Shown here in pieces: positions 53,929-63,185 of a DNA stretch of 64,000 nucleotides (position 1 is its first letter; each line of letters starts with the position of its first letter). A model generated the notes under the pieces. That model was not told where the DNA came from. It worked only from the letters and a program-made list of their open reading frames with translations, and did no database searches. A program made the translations under genes and the position numbers. Source of the DNA: Streptomyces humicola (GTDB lineage: Bacteria; Actinomycetota; Actinomycetes; Streptomycetales; Streptomycetaceae). The DNA lies in the NCBI RefSeq assembly GCF_024436035.1, contig NZ_JANFNG010000001.1, positions 203,689-267,688 on the forward strand. Direction: 5' to 3'.

Positions 53929-54947
53929 CGATGTGGGCCGAGCGGGCCCTGACGGCGGTATTCGAAAGGGTCGGGACCACGGCGGACGAGGTGGGAGAGC
54001 GCTTCCCGCTGTATGCCGAACCGGGCACCGGCCGGTGGACCACGACGTCCCGGGGCTCGTGGACGGGCGGGTTCTGGGCGGGGATGCTGTGGCTGCGGGC
54101 GTTGGCGTCCGGTGCCGCGCATGACCACGAGGCAGCCGCCGTGTGCAGCGCACGGTTGGCGTACTGGGTCGAGCAGGACACCGCGGCCCGGGGGTTGGTG
54201 CTGTGGTACGGGACAGCGCCGGACGCCGGGCTGCGCGACCGGGCGGCACGGGCGTGCCTGGCGGCGTACGACCCGGCGCTGGGCATCGTGCCGTGGGGCA
54301 GTGCGTTCGGCGGGGAGCGGCTGCTGGCGCGGGCGGACGGGGTTCCGGGGCTGGTGCCGTTGTTGGCTTGTGCACCTGGCGGTGCGGTTGCGGCGTACCG
54401 CCATCTCGTCCGGCACCTGGAGCTGTGTCTGGCCGAAGAACCACCACGCCCGGCCTGGCGGGCGCTGCCGGGTGGCGGGTGGGCCGCGTACGACGAGCCC
54501 GCCCCGGGGTGGAGCCGCACGGTCGCGTGGTTGCTGCTGGGCGTGGCGGACGGCATCCACTGCCTGCCGCCGCAGAAGCGGGCGAACGGTCTGTGGGATG
54601 CGGTGGATCGACTGATCGGCATGCGGCTCGCCGACCGCACCCCGCTCATACCCCAACAACCGCTCGACACTTCAGCGGCCGCGATCGAGGCGGTGGCCGC
54701 TCTAAAACTGGCCACGCTCGTCAGGGAAGGGGGACGGGAAGATGTGTCCCGGCATCTGACACTCCGTGCCGAGGCAATCCTCCAACGGCTCGGCTCCGTA
54801 CACCTTTCGCCCTCGGGCGGGCTCATCGATGGCTGCTACGACGCAGCGCACGGCGTGGCCGTTCGTCACGAGCTGGTGTGGGGAGACTTCTTCCTGGCGC
54901 TTGGTCTTGCGATCGTGACCGGGCTGGTCGGGCCGTTCGCCGTGTGA
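53925..54947 (+). CDS. GH88/GH105-like (alpha/alpha)6-barrel hydrolase
   Basis: A 340-residue protein resembling unsaturated glucuronyl/rhamnogalacturonyl hydrolases. RGSWTGGFWAGMLWLRALAS near the start, LDTSAAAIEAVAALKLA in the third quarter, and HELVWGDFFLALGLA near the end are placed as in GH88. The GTG start overlaps the stop of the MFS gene. Coupling with a transporter and vicinity to CoA enzymes is unusual for a pectin or glycosaminoglycan enzyme. The substrate may be a small glycoside. It converges with the acyl-CoA dehydrogenase gene, 6 bases apart. Confidence 0.7.
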   Translation: MTMWAERALTAVFERVGTTADEVGERFPLYAEPGTGRWTTTSRGSWTGGFWAGMLWLRALASGAAHDHEAAAVCSARLAYWVEQDTAARGLVLWYGTAPDAGLRDRAARACLAAYDPALGIVPWGSAFGGERLLARADGVPGLVPLLACAPGGAVAAYRHLVRHLELCLAEEPPRPAWRALPGGGWAAYDEPAPGWSRTVAWLLLGVADGIHCLPPQKRANGLWDAVDRLIGMRLADRTPLIPQQPLDTSAAAIEAVAALKLATLVREGGREDVSRHLTLRAEAILQRLGSVHLSPSGGLIDGCYDAAHGVAVRHELVWGDFFLALGLAIVTGLVGPFAV

Positions 54948-54953
54948 CACGGA

Positions 54954-56153
54954 TCAGTTCCGCAGGACTCGCCGCGCGACCGCCGCGACGTGCAACTCGT
55001 CCGGCCCGTCCAGGAGTCGGGCCGCGCGCCCGGCACGGAAGAGCGCGGGCAGCGGGGTGTCCGGACCGAGGCCTGCCGCCCCGTGGACCTGGATGGCGGC
55101 GTCGGCGACGTGCTGGAGCATCCGGGCCGCCGCGACCTTGGCCAGGCCGGTATCCACACGTGCGTCCTCACCCGCCTCCAGGCGTGCCACCGCCTCGTGG
55201 ACCAGGGGCCGGGTGCTGCGGATGGCCAGCAGGGCGTCGAAAACCAGCTGCTGGACGAGTTGTCGGTCGGCCAGCGGACCGTGCGACTGATGACGCGTCC
55301 GGGCGCGGTCACGCATGAGGTCGAAGGCGCGGTTCGCCTGGCCGAGCCAGCGCAGGCAGCGCAGGAGGCGGCCGAGCCGGATCCGTTCGCCTGCGACCCG
55401 CAGCGCCTGTCCGCGCGGGCCGATCACATGGTCGGCCGGTACGCGCACGCCGTCGAGTTCGATCTCCCACTGGCCTCCGCCGCCAAGCACCGGCAGCTCG
55501 CGGACTACCCGGAAGCCCGGTGCAGTCGTGGGCACGAGCAGCAGGGACAGGCCCTCGGTCCCAGGTGCCCTGCCGTCCGTGCGGGCCATGACGGTGACCA
55601 GGTCGGCGTCGCCCGCGCCCGAGGTGAACCACTTGCGGCCGTGGAGGGTCCATAGGCCGTCGGGCCCGGCGACAGCGCGCGTGGTCGTCAAGGACGGGTC
55701 AGTTCCGGGGGTGTCCGGCTCGGTCATGGCATAGCAGGCGCGCAGCTCGCCCGCCGCGATCCGGTGCAGATACCGCTCACGCACGGCATCGGTGGCGTGG
55801 TCACTGAGCATGAGGACGTCCAGGAGCGCCGCCGAGCCGAGGGCAGCAGGCCCGTGGTCGCTCGCCCCTTCGGCCTCAGCCAGGTGCGCATAATACGACA
55901 ATTTGAGCCCTTGGCCGCCGAGTTCGACGGGCAGCGGCAGCGCCCACAACCCCGCTCCTCGCGCTTCGCTCTGGAGCTCGCGCAGCCGAGCTGCCGCCTC
56001 CGGGCCGCCCGCGTCGAGCAGGGCTTCGTGCGGCATGACGCGATCCCGTACGAACGCCGTCACGCGGTCGCGCAGTTCTGACACCCCTGCCCGGCCGGCC
56101 GGCAGGCTGTGCAGGCCTGACAGGCACCCCTGTGCGTTATTGATCACGTTCAT
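54954..56153 (-). CDS. Acyl-CoA dehydrogenase
   Basis: A 399-residue FAD enzyme that forms an alpha,beta double bond in acyl-CoA. It has the N-terminal helical domain, CYAMTEPDTPGTDPSLTTT (flavin-binding region), LHGRKWFTSGAGDADLVTVM and a C-terminus ending IQVHGAAGLGPDTPLPALFR and LLDGPDELHV, where the ACAD9/10/11-like class keeps its conserved Asp-Glu. GGAGGAAAG precedes the ATG at 56153. It is divergent from the CoA-transferase gene with 142 bases between and likely shares its control. Confidence 0.88.
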   Translation of the reverse strand: MNVINNAQGCLSGLHSLPAGRAGVSELRDRVTAFVRDRVMPHEALLDAGGPEAAARLRELQSEARGAGLWALPLPVELGGQGLKLSYYAHLAEAEGASDHGPAALGSAALLDVLMLSDHATDAVRERYLHRIAAGELRACYAMTEPDTPGTDPSLTTTRAVAGPDGLWTLHGRKWFTSGAGDADLVTVMARTDGRAPGTEGLSLLLVPTTAPGFRVVRELPVLGGGGQWEIELDGVRVPADHVIGPRGQALRVAGERIRLGRLLRCLRWLGQANRAFDLMRDRARTRHQSHGPLADRQLVQQLVFDALLAIRSTRPLVHEAVARLEAGEDARVDTGLAKVAAARMLQHVADAAIQVHGAAGLGPDTPLPALFRAGRAARLLDGPDELHVAAVARRVLRN

Positions 56154-56295
56154 GGCTTTCCTCCGCATTCACCGGGAACTAGCAAGGAACGTCGCCCGAC
56201 TTCCTCGCCGTGCAATTGGTCGGAGCCGAACGCCCTCCGGTTCCCCGCACATTCGTACGACCGGGGTGGTGGGTTGCCACCTGGAGAGGAGAGCC

Positions 56296-58062
56296 ATGGG
56301 ATCCCTGACCGCACTGCGGGCAGCGCGCCCGCTGGAGGATGTGGCGGTGCGTGTATCAGGACCGCTCGTACTGACCGCGTCCGCGATGGGTCACCTTCGC
56401 GAACTGGGGGCGACGGTGTGCCACGACGGCCCTGCGTGCGGCGGGCTCGCTCGATTCGCCCTCAATAGTTCGGGACTCGGCAAAGTCACCGCGAACGCGG
56501 CATGGGCGGGCGTGCTCCGCGATGCGGACGCGGCCGACGAGGCGACCGTCCAAGCCGCTACCGGCGTGATGGCCGTGCACGGCAGACGCGACGGAACACC
56601 CCGTGGCCTCGCCGTCGACTACGCGGCCACTTGCGCGTCGGTGCTCACGGTTGCGGGGCTGCTGGCCGCCCTCGTGGGGCATGCACGCGGCCGCGGCGCG
56701 GGGCACGTGTCCACCGGGGCCGACCGCGCCGCACTGCTGACGGTCTCGCAGTACCTGGCCGCCGCGAGCGCGCCGGAGGCCGAAACCGTACCCGTCGCGC
56801 CCGGCGGTCCGCCGTTCACGGCGGCTGACGGGACCCGTTTCGAGCTGGAAGCCCTGGAGCCAGGCGTCTGGGCCGGATTCTGGCGGGCACTGGGCGCTCT
56901 GCCGGAAGCGATACGGTCCGGCTGGCCGCCCTTCCAGTTCCGTTACGCCACGGCATGCGCGCCACTGCCCGAAGCCCTGCACGCCATCACCCGAGACGTC
57001 TCGTGGTCCCGAATACAGCAGGCTGCCGCCATCTCGGGGGCCGAGGTGTGCGCCGTCCACCGCCTGGACGTCGGCGGGGCCGATCCCGGGCCGCCGTGGC
57101 GCATAGAGGCCCGTACGACACAGTGGGCAGGGACAGCGGCAGGACCCACCCCCGAGCCGGGAGGCCCCTTGGCAGGGCTCACCGTGCTGGAAGCCGGCCG
57201 GCGCATCCAAGCTCCCCTTGCCGCGCACCTGCTGCGCCTGCTGGGTGCCGACGTAGTACGGATCGAGCCGCCGGGCGGAGATCCGTTGCGGGGCATGCCG
57301 CCGTGCTGCTTGGACGTCTCGGCCCGCTGGCTCGCACTCAACCGCCACAAGCGTGCCGTCGAGATCGACATCAAGTCCCCTGCTGGGCAAGCCGAGTTGC
57401 TTGAGCTGGCAGCCGGAGCGGATGTCTTCCTGCACAACTGGGCTCCGGGAAAGGCAGAGCAGCTCGGCTTGGACAACGAGACCCTCGGGGCGCTCAACCC
57501 TGGCTTGGTGTACGCGTACACCAGCGGCTGGGCCGGGAGGCTGCCCGATCCGCCGATCGGTACGGACTTCATGGTGCAGGCCCGCATGGGGATCGGCGAG
57601 GCGGTGCGCTCCGCCGACGAGCCGACCGCCCCTTCCCTGATGACCTTGATCGACGTGCTCGGCGGACTGCTGGGCGCGGAGGCGATCCTGGCCGGACTGC
57701 TGCTCCGCGAGCGGACCGGCACGGGCGTACAGGTGGAGTCCTCGTTGCTGGGCGCCGCCGAGACGCTGACCAAGGCCGCCGGGCACCAGCGCCGCCATGC
57801 TGGATTCCGGAAGCCCCTGCGAACGGCCGACGGATGGATCGCACCGACCGACCAGTCAGCCGCCGCGGCACAGGCCCACGCGCCGCAGCTCGCCGAGTTG
57901 CCGACCGATCAGGCGTTGACGGCTCTTCGCGAGAGCGGCTTGACCGCCACCGCCGTCACTACAGACTTGGCGTCGCTGCCCGCCGACCCGCGTTTGCGCG
58001 CAAGCCTCGGCCATGACGCGCACGGCTCCCTCACCGTCCCCTCGCCTTGGAGGTTCTCGTGA
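56296..58062 (+). CDS. Double-domain CaiB/BaiF-type CoA-transferase
   Basis: A 588-residue family III CoA-transferase. The C-terminal half (from residue ~295) is canonical: LAGLTVLEAGRRIQAPLAAH, LLGADVVRIEPPGGDPLRGM, ARWLALNRHKRAVEIDIKSP and FLHNWAPGKAEQLGLDNE. The N-terminal half is a weak, degenerate repeat of the same fold (LEDVAVRVSGPLVLTASAMG). Single-chain double-length forms exist in this family and replace a dimer. GGAGAGGAG precedes the ATG. The stop overlaps the GTG of the CoA ligase, so acid activation and CoA transfer are made together. Confidence 0.85.
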   Translation: MGSLTALRAARPLEDVAVRVSGPLVLTASAMGHLRELGATVCHDGPACGGLARFALNSSGLGKVTANAAWAGVLRDADAADEATVQAATGVMAVHGRRDGTPRGLAVDYAATCASVLTVAGLLAALVGHARGRGAGHVSTGADRAALLTVSQYLAAASAPEAETVPVAPGGPPFTAADGTRFELEALEPGVWAGFWRALGALPEAIRSGWPPFQFRYATACAPLPEALHAITRDVSWSRIQQAAAISGAEVCAVHRLDVGGADPGPPWRIEARTTQWAGTAAGPTPEPGGPLAGLTVLEAGRRIQAPLAAHLLRLLGADVVRIEPPGGDPLRGMPPCCLDVSARWLALNRHKRAVEIDIKSPAGQAELLELAAGADVFLHNWAPGKAEQLGLDNETLGALNPGLVYAYTSGWAGRLPDPPIGTDFMVQARMGIGEAVRSADEPTAPSLMTLIDVLGGLLGAEAILAGLLLRERTGTGVQVESSLLGAAETLTKAAGHQRRHAGFRKPLRTADGWIAPTDQSAAAAQAHAPQLAELPTDQALTALRESGLTATAVTTDLASLPADPRLRASLGHDAHGSLTVPSPWRFS

Positions 58063-59723
58063 CGATCCCAAGGTTCCCCGACCTGGTCCCGGCCGCGCTA
58101 CGGCGTACCTGGGCGGCCGAAGGCCACTACCCCGACCTCGACCTGTACTCCCTGTTCCGCGCACACCGCATCGCCGGCCCGAAACGGATCGCCGTGATCG
58201 ACTCCGAAGGAGCTGTTTCCTACGCGGAACTGGACCGCCAGGCCCGATGTCTGGCCGCCGGTCTGAGCGAAGCCGGGGTCTGTCCCGGGGACGTGGTCGG
58301 CGTGCAGCTGCCCAACGGCCGTGACGCGGTCGCCACCGACCTGGCCCTGGCGGCGCTCGGCGCGGTCGCGCTCCCGTTCCCCGTCGGGCGTGGCGGGCGG
58401 GAGGCGATGTCGCTGCTGGGCCGGTCCGGGGCGCGCGCGGTGATCGCGGCGATCGGCCATCGCGGCGTGGAGCATGCTCGTGAACTGGTCGACCTGGCCG
58501 ACGAACTCCCCGGGCTCCGGCACGTGATCGCCACAGGCCCCGGCCCCGTACCCGGCGGATGCCTGTCCATGCAGGACCTGCTGCACGCTGATCCGGCCTC
58601 GTTCACGCCCGTGCGCCCCGACCCGGACACGGCGGCCCGGATCCTGGTGTCCTCCGGCTCCGAGGCCGAACCGAAAATGGTGGCCTACTCGCACAACGCA
58701 CTCGCGGGCGGACGCGGCAACTTCCTCGCCGCCCTGCTGCCAGGCGGAACACCGCCACGCTGCCTGTTCCCGGTCCCGTTGGCCTCCGCCTTCGGCAGCA
58801 GCGGAACCGCGGTCACCCTCGCCCGGCACGGCGGCACCCTCGTGCTGCTCGACCGCTTCACGCCCGCCGCCACGCTGCAGGCCATCCGCGCCCACCGGCC
58901 GACCCACGTCCTGGGCGTTCCGACGATGGTCCGCATGATGCTCGAACAGGCGCAACGGGAGAGGCAGGCTTCCCAGGGCCTGACCGCCCTCGTACTGGGC
59001 GGCTCGCCACTCGACGACGCCACCCGCGAGGAGGCCGCCACAGCATTCGGCTGCGTCGTGGTCAACCTGTACGGGTCCGCCGACGGGGTCAACTGCCACT
59101 CCGGCCTCACCGGCGCGCTTCCCTCCGGCCACGGTCCCGGGACCGTGGCCGGCCGCCCGGACCCGGCGGTCTGCGACATCCGCATCGACCCCTCGCGCGG
59201 CAGCGATCCGGCGGCCGGCACCGGTGAGATCCTCGCGCGCGGCCCCATGACTCCGCTGTGCTACGTCGGCGCCCCCGAGCTGAACATGCGCTACCGCACC
59301 GCCGACGGCTGGGTCCGCACCGGGGACCTGGGCCTGCTCGACGCCCACGGCATGCTGCGGGTCGTCGGACGCCTCAAGGACATCGTGATACGCGGCGGCG
59401 CGAACATCAGCCCCGCCGAGGTCGACGGCGAACTGTCCTCGCACCCGGACGTGCGGGACGTGATGTGCGTCGGCGTGCCCGATCCCCTGATGGGCGAGCG
59501 ACTCGCCGCCTGCGTGGTGCCGAAGGCCGGGCGCGCGCCGACGCTGGAGAGCCTGTGCGCCCACCTGGAAGCGCGCGGTCTGGAGCGGCGCAAGCACCCC
59601 GAACGGCTGCTGATCGTGAAGGACGAACTGCCGCTCACCCCGGCGGGCAAACCTGACCGCGCCGCGCTACGAGACCGACTTGCCGCTGCGTTCCGCGCCG
59701 AACGGGAACAGGACGCGGGCTGA
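58059..59723 (+). CDS. AMP-dependent acyl-CoA ligase
   Basis: A 554-residue adenylate-forming enzyme that makes an acyl-CoA from an acid, ATP and CoA. The phosphate loop reads SSGSEAEPKMVAYSHNAL, a variant of the usual SGTTG..K form seen in cyclohexanecarboxylate/medium-chain ligases. Further motifs are NLYGSADGVNCHS, GWVRTGDLGLLDAHGMLRVV, GRLKDIVIRGGANISPAEVD and the catalytic lysine near PAGKPDR. The GTG start overlaps the transferase stop with GGAGG before it. It is the last gene before a strong terminator. Confidence 0.9.
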   Translation: MTIPRFPDLVPAALRRTWAAEGHYPDLDLYSLFRAHRIAGPKRIAVIDSEGAVSYAELDRQARCLAAGLSEAGVCPGDVVGVQLPNGRDAVATDLALAALGAVALPFPVGRGGREAMSLLGRSGARAVIAAIGHRGVEHARELVDLADELPGLRHVIATGPGPVPGGCLSMQDLLHADPASFTPVRPDPDTAARILVSSGSEAEPKMVAYSHNALAGGRGNFLAALLPGGTPPRCLFPVPLASAFGSSGTAVTLARHGGTLVLLDRFTPAATLQAIRAHRPTHVLGVPTMVRMMLEQAQRERQASQGLTALVLGGSPLDDATREEAATAFGCVVVNLYGSADGVNCHSGLTGALPSGHGPGTVAGRPDPAVCDIRIDPSRGSDPAAGTGEILARGPMTPLCYVGAPELNMRYRTADGWVRTGDLGLLDAHGMLRVVGRLKDIVIRGGANISPAEVDGELSSHPDVRDVMCVGVPDPLMGERLAACVVPKAGRAPTLESLCAHLEARGLERRKHPERLLIVKDELPLTPAGKPDRAALRDRLAAAFRAEREQDAG

Positions 59724-59725
59724 CA

Positions 59726-59765
59726 GGCGAAGGCGGGGCCGCCGCTCGTGGCCCCGCCTTTCGCC
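59726..59765. terminator. Strong terminator between converging operons
   Basis: GGCGAAGGCGGGGCC pairs with GGCCCCGCCTTTCGCC (one bulge) around a 9-base loop, directly after the CoA-ligase stop. It serves the plus-strand operon and may also stop transcripts from the metal ABC operon. Confidence 0.8.
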
Positions 59766-59781
59766 TTCAACTCGTGCTTCT

Positions 59782-59812
59782 GCTCAGGCCTCAGCTCAGG
59801 TCTCAGCTCAGG
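59782..59812. repeat. 12-bp tandem repeat at the end of the metal-binding protein gene
   Basis: GCTCAGGCCTCA, GCTCAGGTCTCA and GCTCAGG are 2.6 copies of a 12-base unit. The last copy contains the stop codon of the minus-strand gene. Confidence 0.7.
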
Positions 59813-60605
59813 AACCGGCGAACGCCTTCTCCATCTGCTGCGCCGCATTGCGGTAAACGGCCATCAGGTCGAGATCTGCGCCAGGATAGTTGACGATCTC
59901 CAACTGCTTGGCGCCGGAGCCCGGCAGCACGGTCCCGGTGGACATGTTCTCGTTGTCCAGCACGAGCGCGGGCTTCTTCGCCGACAGGGTGGACAGCTGC
60001 GCCGGGGTGACCTCGGCCGGGCCGTAGGTACCGGCAGGCTGCACTCCGGCCAGCTTCGCCGCCCAGGTGGTGAACACCTCCGTCACCACGACCTGCGGCT
60101 TGCCGCCGGGCCAGGCGGACCTCACATTCTGCGCCAGGGTCTTCCACTGCGCGGAGAAATCCGCGTTCCACTTCGCGGCAGCCTGCTCGGTGCCGAACAG
60201 CTTGCCCAGTTTCGTCACGTCGGCCTGCGTGGTGGCCGGGTCGTTGTCGAGGTTCAGCTCGATCATCTTGGCCTTGGAGCCGGCCGCGTCCTTGATGCGG
60301 CCGGCGAAGGGTTCGAAGGAGGCGTAGAGCACGTAGTCGGCACCCGCGACCGCCGTCAGGTCGGACGGCTTGAGGTCGTAGTCCGGTGCGTGGCGGATCG
60401 AGGCCGGAACGATGTACCTGACGTTCTTCGCCCCGGCTGCCTTCGCCAGCGCCGCCTCCCACGTGGAGGTCGCCACGACCACGGGACCCGACGTCGCCTC
60501 GGTCGTCTTGTTTCCGGAACCGCCGGTGCCGCCGCAGGCGGTGAGCAGGAACAGACCCGCGCTCAGTGCGGTGAGGGAGCGGATGGGGAGGCGGGGACGC
60601 GCCAT
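59808..60605 (-). CDS. Metal ABC transporter, substrate-binding lipoprotein (ZnuA/TroA-like)
   Basis: A 265-residue cluster A-I type binding protein with a lipobox (LLTAC, Cys24). It keeps VATSTWEAALAKAAGAKNVR, SIRHAPDYDLKPSDL with one likely metal-binding histidine, ADYVLYASFEPFAGRI, and NYPGADLDLMAVYRN. At the places where zinc-binding homologues have further histidines I see VTEVFTTWAAKLAG, without His. There is no His-rich loop. So the metal may not be zinc. The start overlaps the end of the permease gene by 43 bases. It is the last gene of the three-gene operon. Confidence 0.8.
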   Translation of the reverse strand: MARPRLPIRSLTALSAGLFLLTACGGTGGSGNKTTEATSGPVVVATSTWEAALAKAAGAKNVRYIVPASIRHAPDYDLKPSDLTAVAGADYVLYASFEPFAGRIKDAAGSKAKMIELNLDNDPATTQADVTKLGKLFGTEQAAAKWNADFSAQWKTLAQNVRSAWPGGKPQVVVTEVFTTWAAKLAGVQPAGTYGPAEVTPAQLSTLSAKKPALVLDNENMSTGTVLPGSGAKQLEIVNYPGADLDLMAVYRNAAQQMEKAFAGS

Positions 60606-61426
60606 GAGGTGGTTCTCCGTTCGGGTATCAGGTGGGCGGCGAGGGCGAACGCGCCCGCCGCGAGGACGAGGATCGGCCCGGGCGGCAGGTCCCAGGCCAG
60701 CGAGATCAGGAAGCCGGCGGCGTTCACCACGGCGCCGATACCGATGGCCCATACGGTGATCGAGCCAAGCGAGCGTCCGAGGCGTCGGGCGGCGAGCGCG
60801 GGCAGCAGCGTGAGCGCGTCCACCAGGAGCGCGCCCGTCAGCCGAATCGCCCCAGCCACGGCGACCGCCACCAGGACCAACAGCAGCACCATGAGCCGCT
60901 GCACCGCCACGCCCGAGCACAAGGCCAGCTCCCGGTCGTGCAGCAGCAGCGCGAGATCCCGGCGACGCCAGATGAACAACGCGGGCACCGCCACCGCCAG
61001 CACGCCCAGCACACCGAGGTCGACAGGCCGCACAGCGAGGATCGATCCCCACAACAACGCGAAGGCCCCGTTGGCGTTCACCCCGGACAGCGCGAGCATC
61101 AGCAGCGCGGCGGCGATCGCCAGGCTCATCAACAGCCCCATCGCCCCGGACAGGCTGTCGGCCGTGCGGGCCAGCGGCGCCACCCCAGCCCCCGCCAGCC
61201 CGCAGGCCACCAGGGCGCACAGCACCGGATCGAGCCCGACGAGCTGGCCGATCGCAATGCCCAGCAGCGCGACGTGCATCATCGCGAACCGCACCGGCAT
61301 GATGTCCAGCCCGACGATCAACACGCCGACGACCGGCAAACCAAGGGCGGCGAGCAGCAGTCCGATTCCCGCCCGCTGTACGGGAACGAGTTGCAGCAGA
61401 CCCGTCACCTGGCCGAGAGTGCTCAC
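60563..61426 (-). CDS. Metal ABC transporter permease (ZnuB-like)
   Basis: A 287-residue ABC-3 family membrane protein with about eight or nine helices: RFAMMHVALLGIAIGQLVGL, TADSLSGAMGLLMSLAIAAA, GALLVDALTLLPALAARRLG and AWDLPPGPILVLAAGAFALA. The GTG at 61426 with GGGAGG upstream overlaps the ATPase stop. The frame is open further but without membrane-protein sequence. Confidence 0.87.
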   Translation of the reverse strand: MSTLGQVTGLLQLVPVQRAGIGLLLAALGLPVVGVLIVGLDIMPVRFAMMHVALLGIAIGQLVGLDPVLCALVACGLAGAGVAPLARTADSLSGAMGLLMSLAIAAALLMLALSGVNANGAFALLWGSILAVRPVDLGVLGVLAVAVPALFIWRRRDLALLLHDRELALCSGVAVQRLMVLLLVLVAVAVAGAIRLTGALLVDALTLLPALAARRLGRSLGSITVWAIGIGAVVNAAGFLISLAWDLPPGPILVLAAGAFALAAHLIPERRTTSWRVPASPSAPSPH

Positions 61427-62115
61427 CGGACCTCCCGCAAGCGCCCCGCCGCCATCTCCAGTACCCGGTCGCACCGCTCGGCCATCGCCCGGTCGTGGGT
61501 CACCACGAGCAGTGTCACCGGCAGCCCGCTGAGCACCTCGGCGGTCTCCTCCTGGCCCGCGAAGTCCAGCGCGGCGGTCGGCTCGTCGGCGAGCACGACC
61601 CCGGCCCCGGCGGCCACGCACCCCACCGCCCTGGCCAGATGCATCCGTTGCAACTGCCCGCCCGACAGGCTCGACAGCGGCCGGTCCGCCAGCTCGTCCA
61701 CGCCCAGCTGCTCGGCGGCACGGGCAGCCTCCGCCGGGGCACCGCTGCTGGCGAGCAGCTCTCTGGCGAGCAAGGGGAAGCGCCCGGCGGCAGGTCGCTG
61801 CGGGATCCAGGCGCAGGCGCGGCGCCGCCACGCCCACTCGGCTGCGGTACGGCAGCCGCGGCCACCGACCAGGATCTCGCCGGAGGTCTGGCGATGCAGG
61901 CCCAGCACAGCCCGCAGCAGCGTGGTCTTGCCTGAGCCGTTTGTACCTGTCAGCGCGACCCGTTCACCGGCCACCACATCGAGGTCCACCCCTGCAACGG
62001 CCTCCAGGCGACCGTGCCGGCACCCGACCCTGCGCAGTCGCACGTCGAGGGCGACGACCGGGGTGTCCAACGGCGCCGCGGTCGAAGGGCCTTGCTGCCT
62101 CTTGCTGCCTTTCAC
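61423..62115 (-). CDS. Metal ABC transporter ATPase (ZnuC-like)
   Basis: A 230-residue ABC ATPase. Walker A is GTNGSGKTTLL, the signature LSSLSGGQLQRMHLARAV, Walker B GVVLADEPTAALDF, and the switch histidine VVTHDRAM. The GTG at 62115 is the only in-frame start near the family start and has a poor ribosome site. It is the first gene of the operon, divergent from the Met-rich membrane protein with about 97 bases between. I saw no clear Zur-type palindrome there. Confidence 0.88.
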   Translation of the reverse strand: MKGSKRQQGPSTAAPLDTPVVALDVRLRRVGCRHGRLEAVAGVDLDVVAGERVALTGTNGSGKTTLLRAVLGLHRQTSGEILVGGRGCRTAAEWAWRRRACAWIPQRPAAGRFPLLARELLASSGAPAEAARAAEQLGVDELADRPLSSLSGGQLQRMHLARAVGCVAAGAGVVLADEPTAALDFAGQEETAEVLSGLPVTLLVVTHDRAMAERCDRVLEMAAGRLREVR

Positions 62116-62211
62116 GGGAAGGTGGTCGGACGCCGTACGCGACCGGTTCCCGCCATTCTTGCGTCGCCCCGGTGTCAGGGCACGAAACGTGGATGCAACG
62201 ATGAGGCAGTT

Positions 62212-62988
62212 ATGGATGTGGGGCAGGACTCTCGGGCGGCACGCGCTGCGATGTTCGCGGCCGTCTGTGTGCTGCTCTCCGCTCTCGGCCACGTGATGAT
62301 GTCCGGGGTAGACATTCCGTGGTGGGCCCTGGCCGCCGCCTTCGCCGCCGCGGGGGCTGTGGGCTGGTGCTGTACGGGCCGCGAACGAGGACCGGTCTTC
62401 GTCACGACGTTCACCGTGGTGACCGAGTTCGTCCTGCACTCACTCTTCTCCCTCGGGCAGGTTGCGGCGGAGGGGACGTCGAGTGACGGCGAATCCCTGG
62501 CGCAGCAGTGGGCGAAGGTGCTGCTGTGCGGAAATGGTTCATCGGCGCCGCTGTCACCCGCTGCCGCTGAACGCCTCGTGCGGGCCGCGGGCCTCGGCCA
62601 CCAGCTCAGCTCGCCTCCGCCCAGCATCGGCTCATTGGGCTCAATGAGTTCGATGCCTGGGATGGGCTCAATGGGTTTGATGCCCTCTATGGGCATGTCC
62701 CACATGGCCGGTCACGGGAGCACCTACGGCATGCTGGCGGCCCACCTGCTGGCCGCGCTGCTGAGCGGACTGTGGCTCGCCCACGGCGAACGTTCGGCTT
62801 TCCGGATCGGCCGTGCCCTGGCCGCCCGGCTGTTCGCCCCGCTCCTGCTCGTCATTCGGGTCGCCGAGCCGCCGCACCGGCCGCGGATCCGCGCCGACCG
62901 CCACTGGTCGACACGTCGCCTGCGGTCGCGCCTCCTCGTCCACGCCATCACCACCCGGGGACCGCCTCGCCGGATTGCTGTCGCCTGA
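62212..62988 (+). CDS. Met-rich integral membrane protein
   Basis: A 258-residue membrane protein with about four to five helices: AAMFAAVCVLLSALGHVMMS, ALAAAFAAAGAVGWC, VFVTTFTVVTEFVLHSLFS, and AAHLLAALLSGLWLAHG. Between the helices lies a loop very rich in Met (SMSSMPGMGSMGLMPSMGMS, then HMAGHG), as found in copper-handling proteins. The basic C-terminus is cytoplasmic by charge. It is divergent from a metal ABC operon and 197 bases before a SigC-like sigma factor. No named family is recognised; copper binding is inferred from the Met/His motif. Confidence 0.72.
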   Translation: MDVGQDSRAARAAMFAAVCVLLSALGHVMMSGVDIPWWALAAAFAAAGAVGWCCTGRERGPVFVTTFTVVTEFVLHSLFSLGQVAAEGTSSDGESLAQQWAKVLLCGNGSSAPLSPAAAERLVRAAGLGHQLSSPPPSIGSLGSMSSMPGMGSMGLMPSMGMSHMAGHGSTYGMLAAHLLAALLSGLWLAHGERSAFRIGRALAARLFAPLLLVIRVAEPPHRPRIRADRHWSTRRLRSRLLVHAITTRGPPRRIAVA

Positions 62989-63185
62989 CAGCTGAAGCCA
63001 CTGACGCCGTGCCACGCAGCGGCGTGCCCGTACGGGGCGCGCTGGCGCTGACGTGCGCCCGTGTCAGGTCCCGTGGCGGCCGCGAGGACGCACGCCGTCA
63101 GCGCGCGTGCGCCCTGACCGCGGCCGTAGCCCCATGTCACCGGGCCGCCTGAACGCTGCCCGGATCCAGCGAAGGACCTTGAGGG

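Noticed and set aside
52693-59723. A classic secondary-metabolite gene cluster
   Set aside because: A CoA ligase, CoA-transferase and acyl-CoA dehydrogenase are present, but there is no PKS, NRPS, carrier protein, terpene cyclase or RiPP gene.
62116-62211. Zur box between the metal ABC operon and the Met-rich gene
   Set aside because: No palindrome of the expected TGAAAAT-like type was seen in the divergent region.
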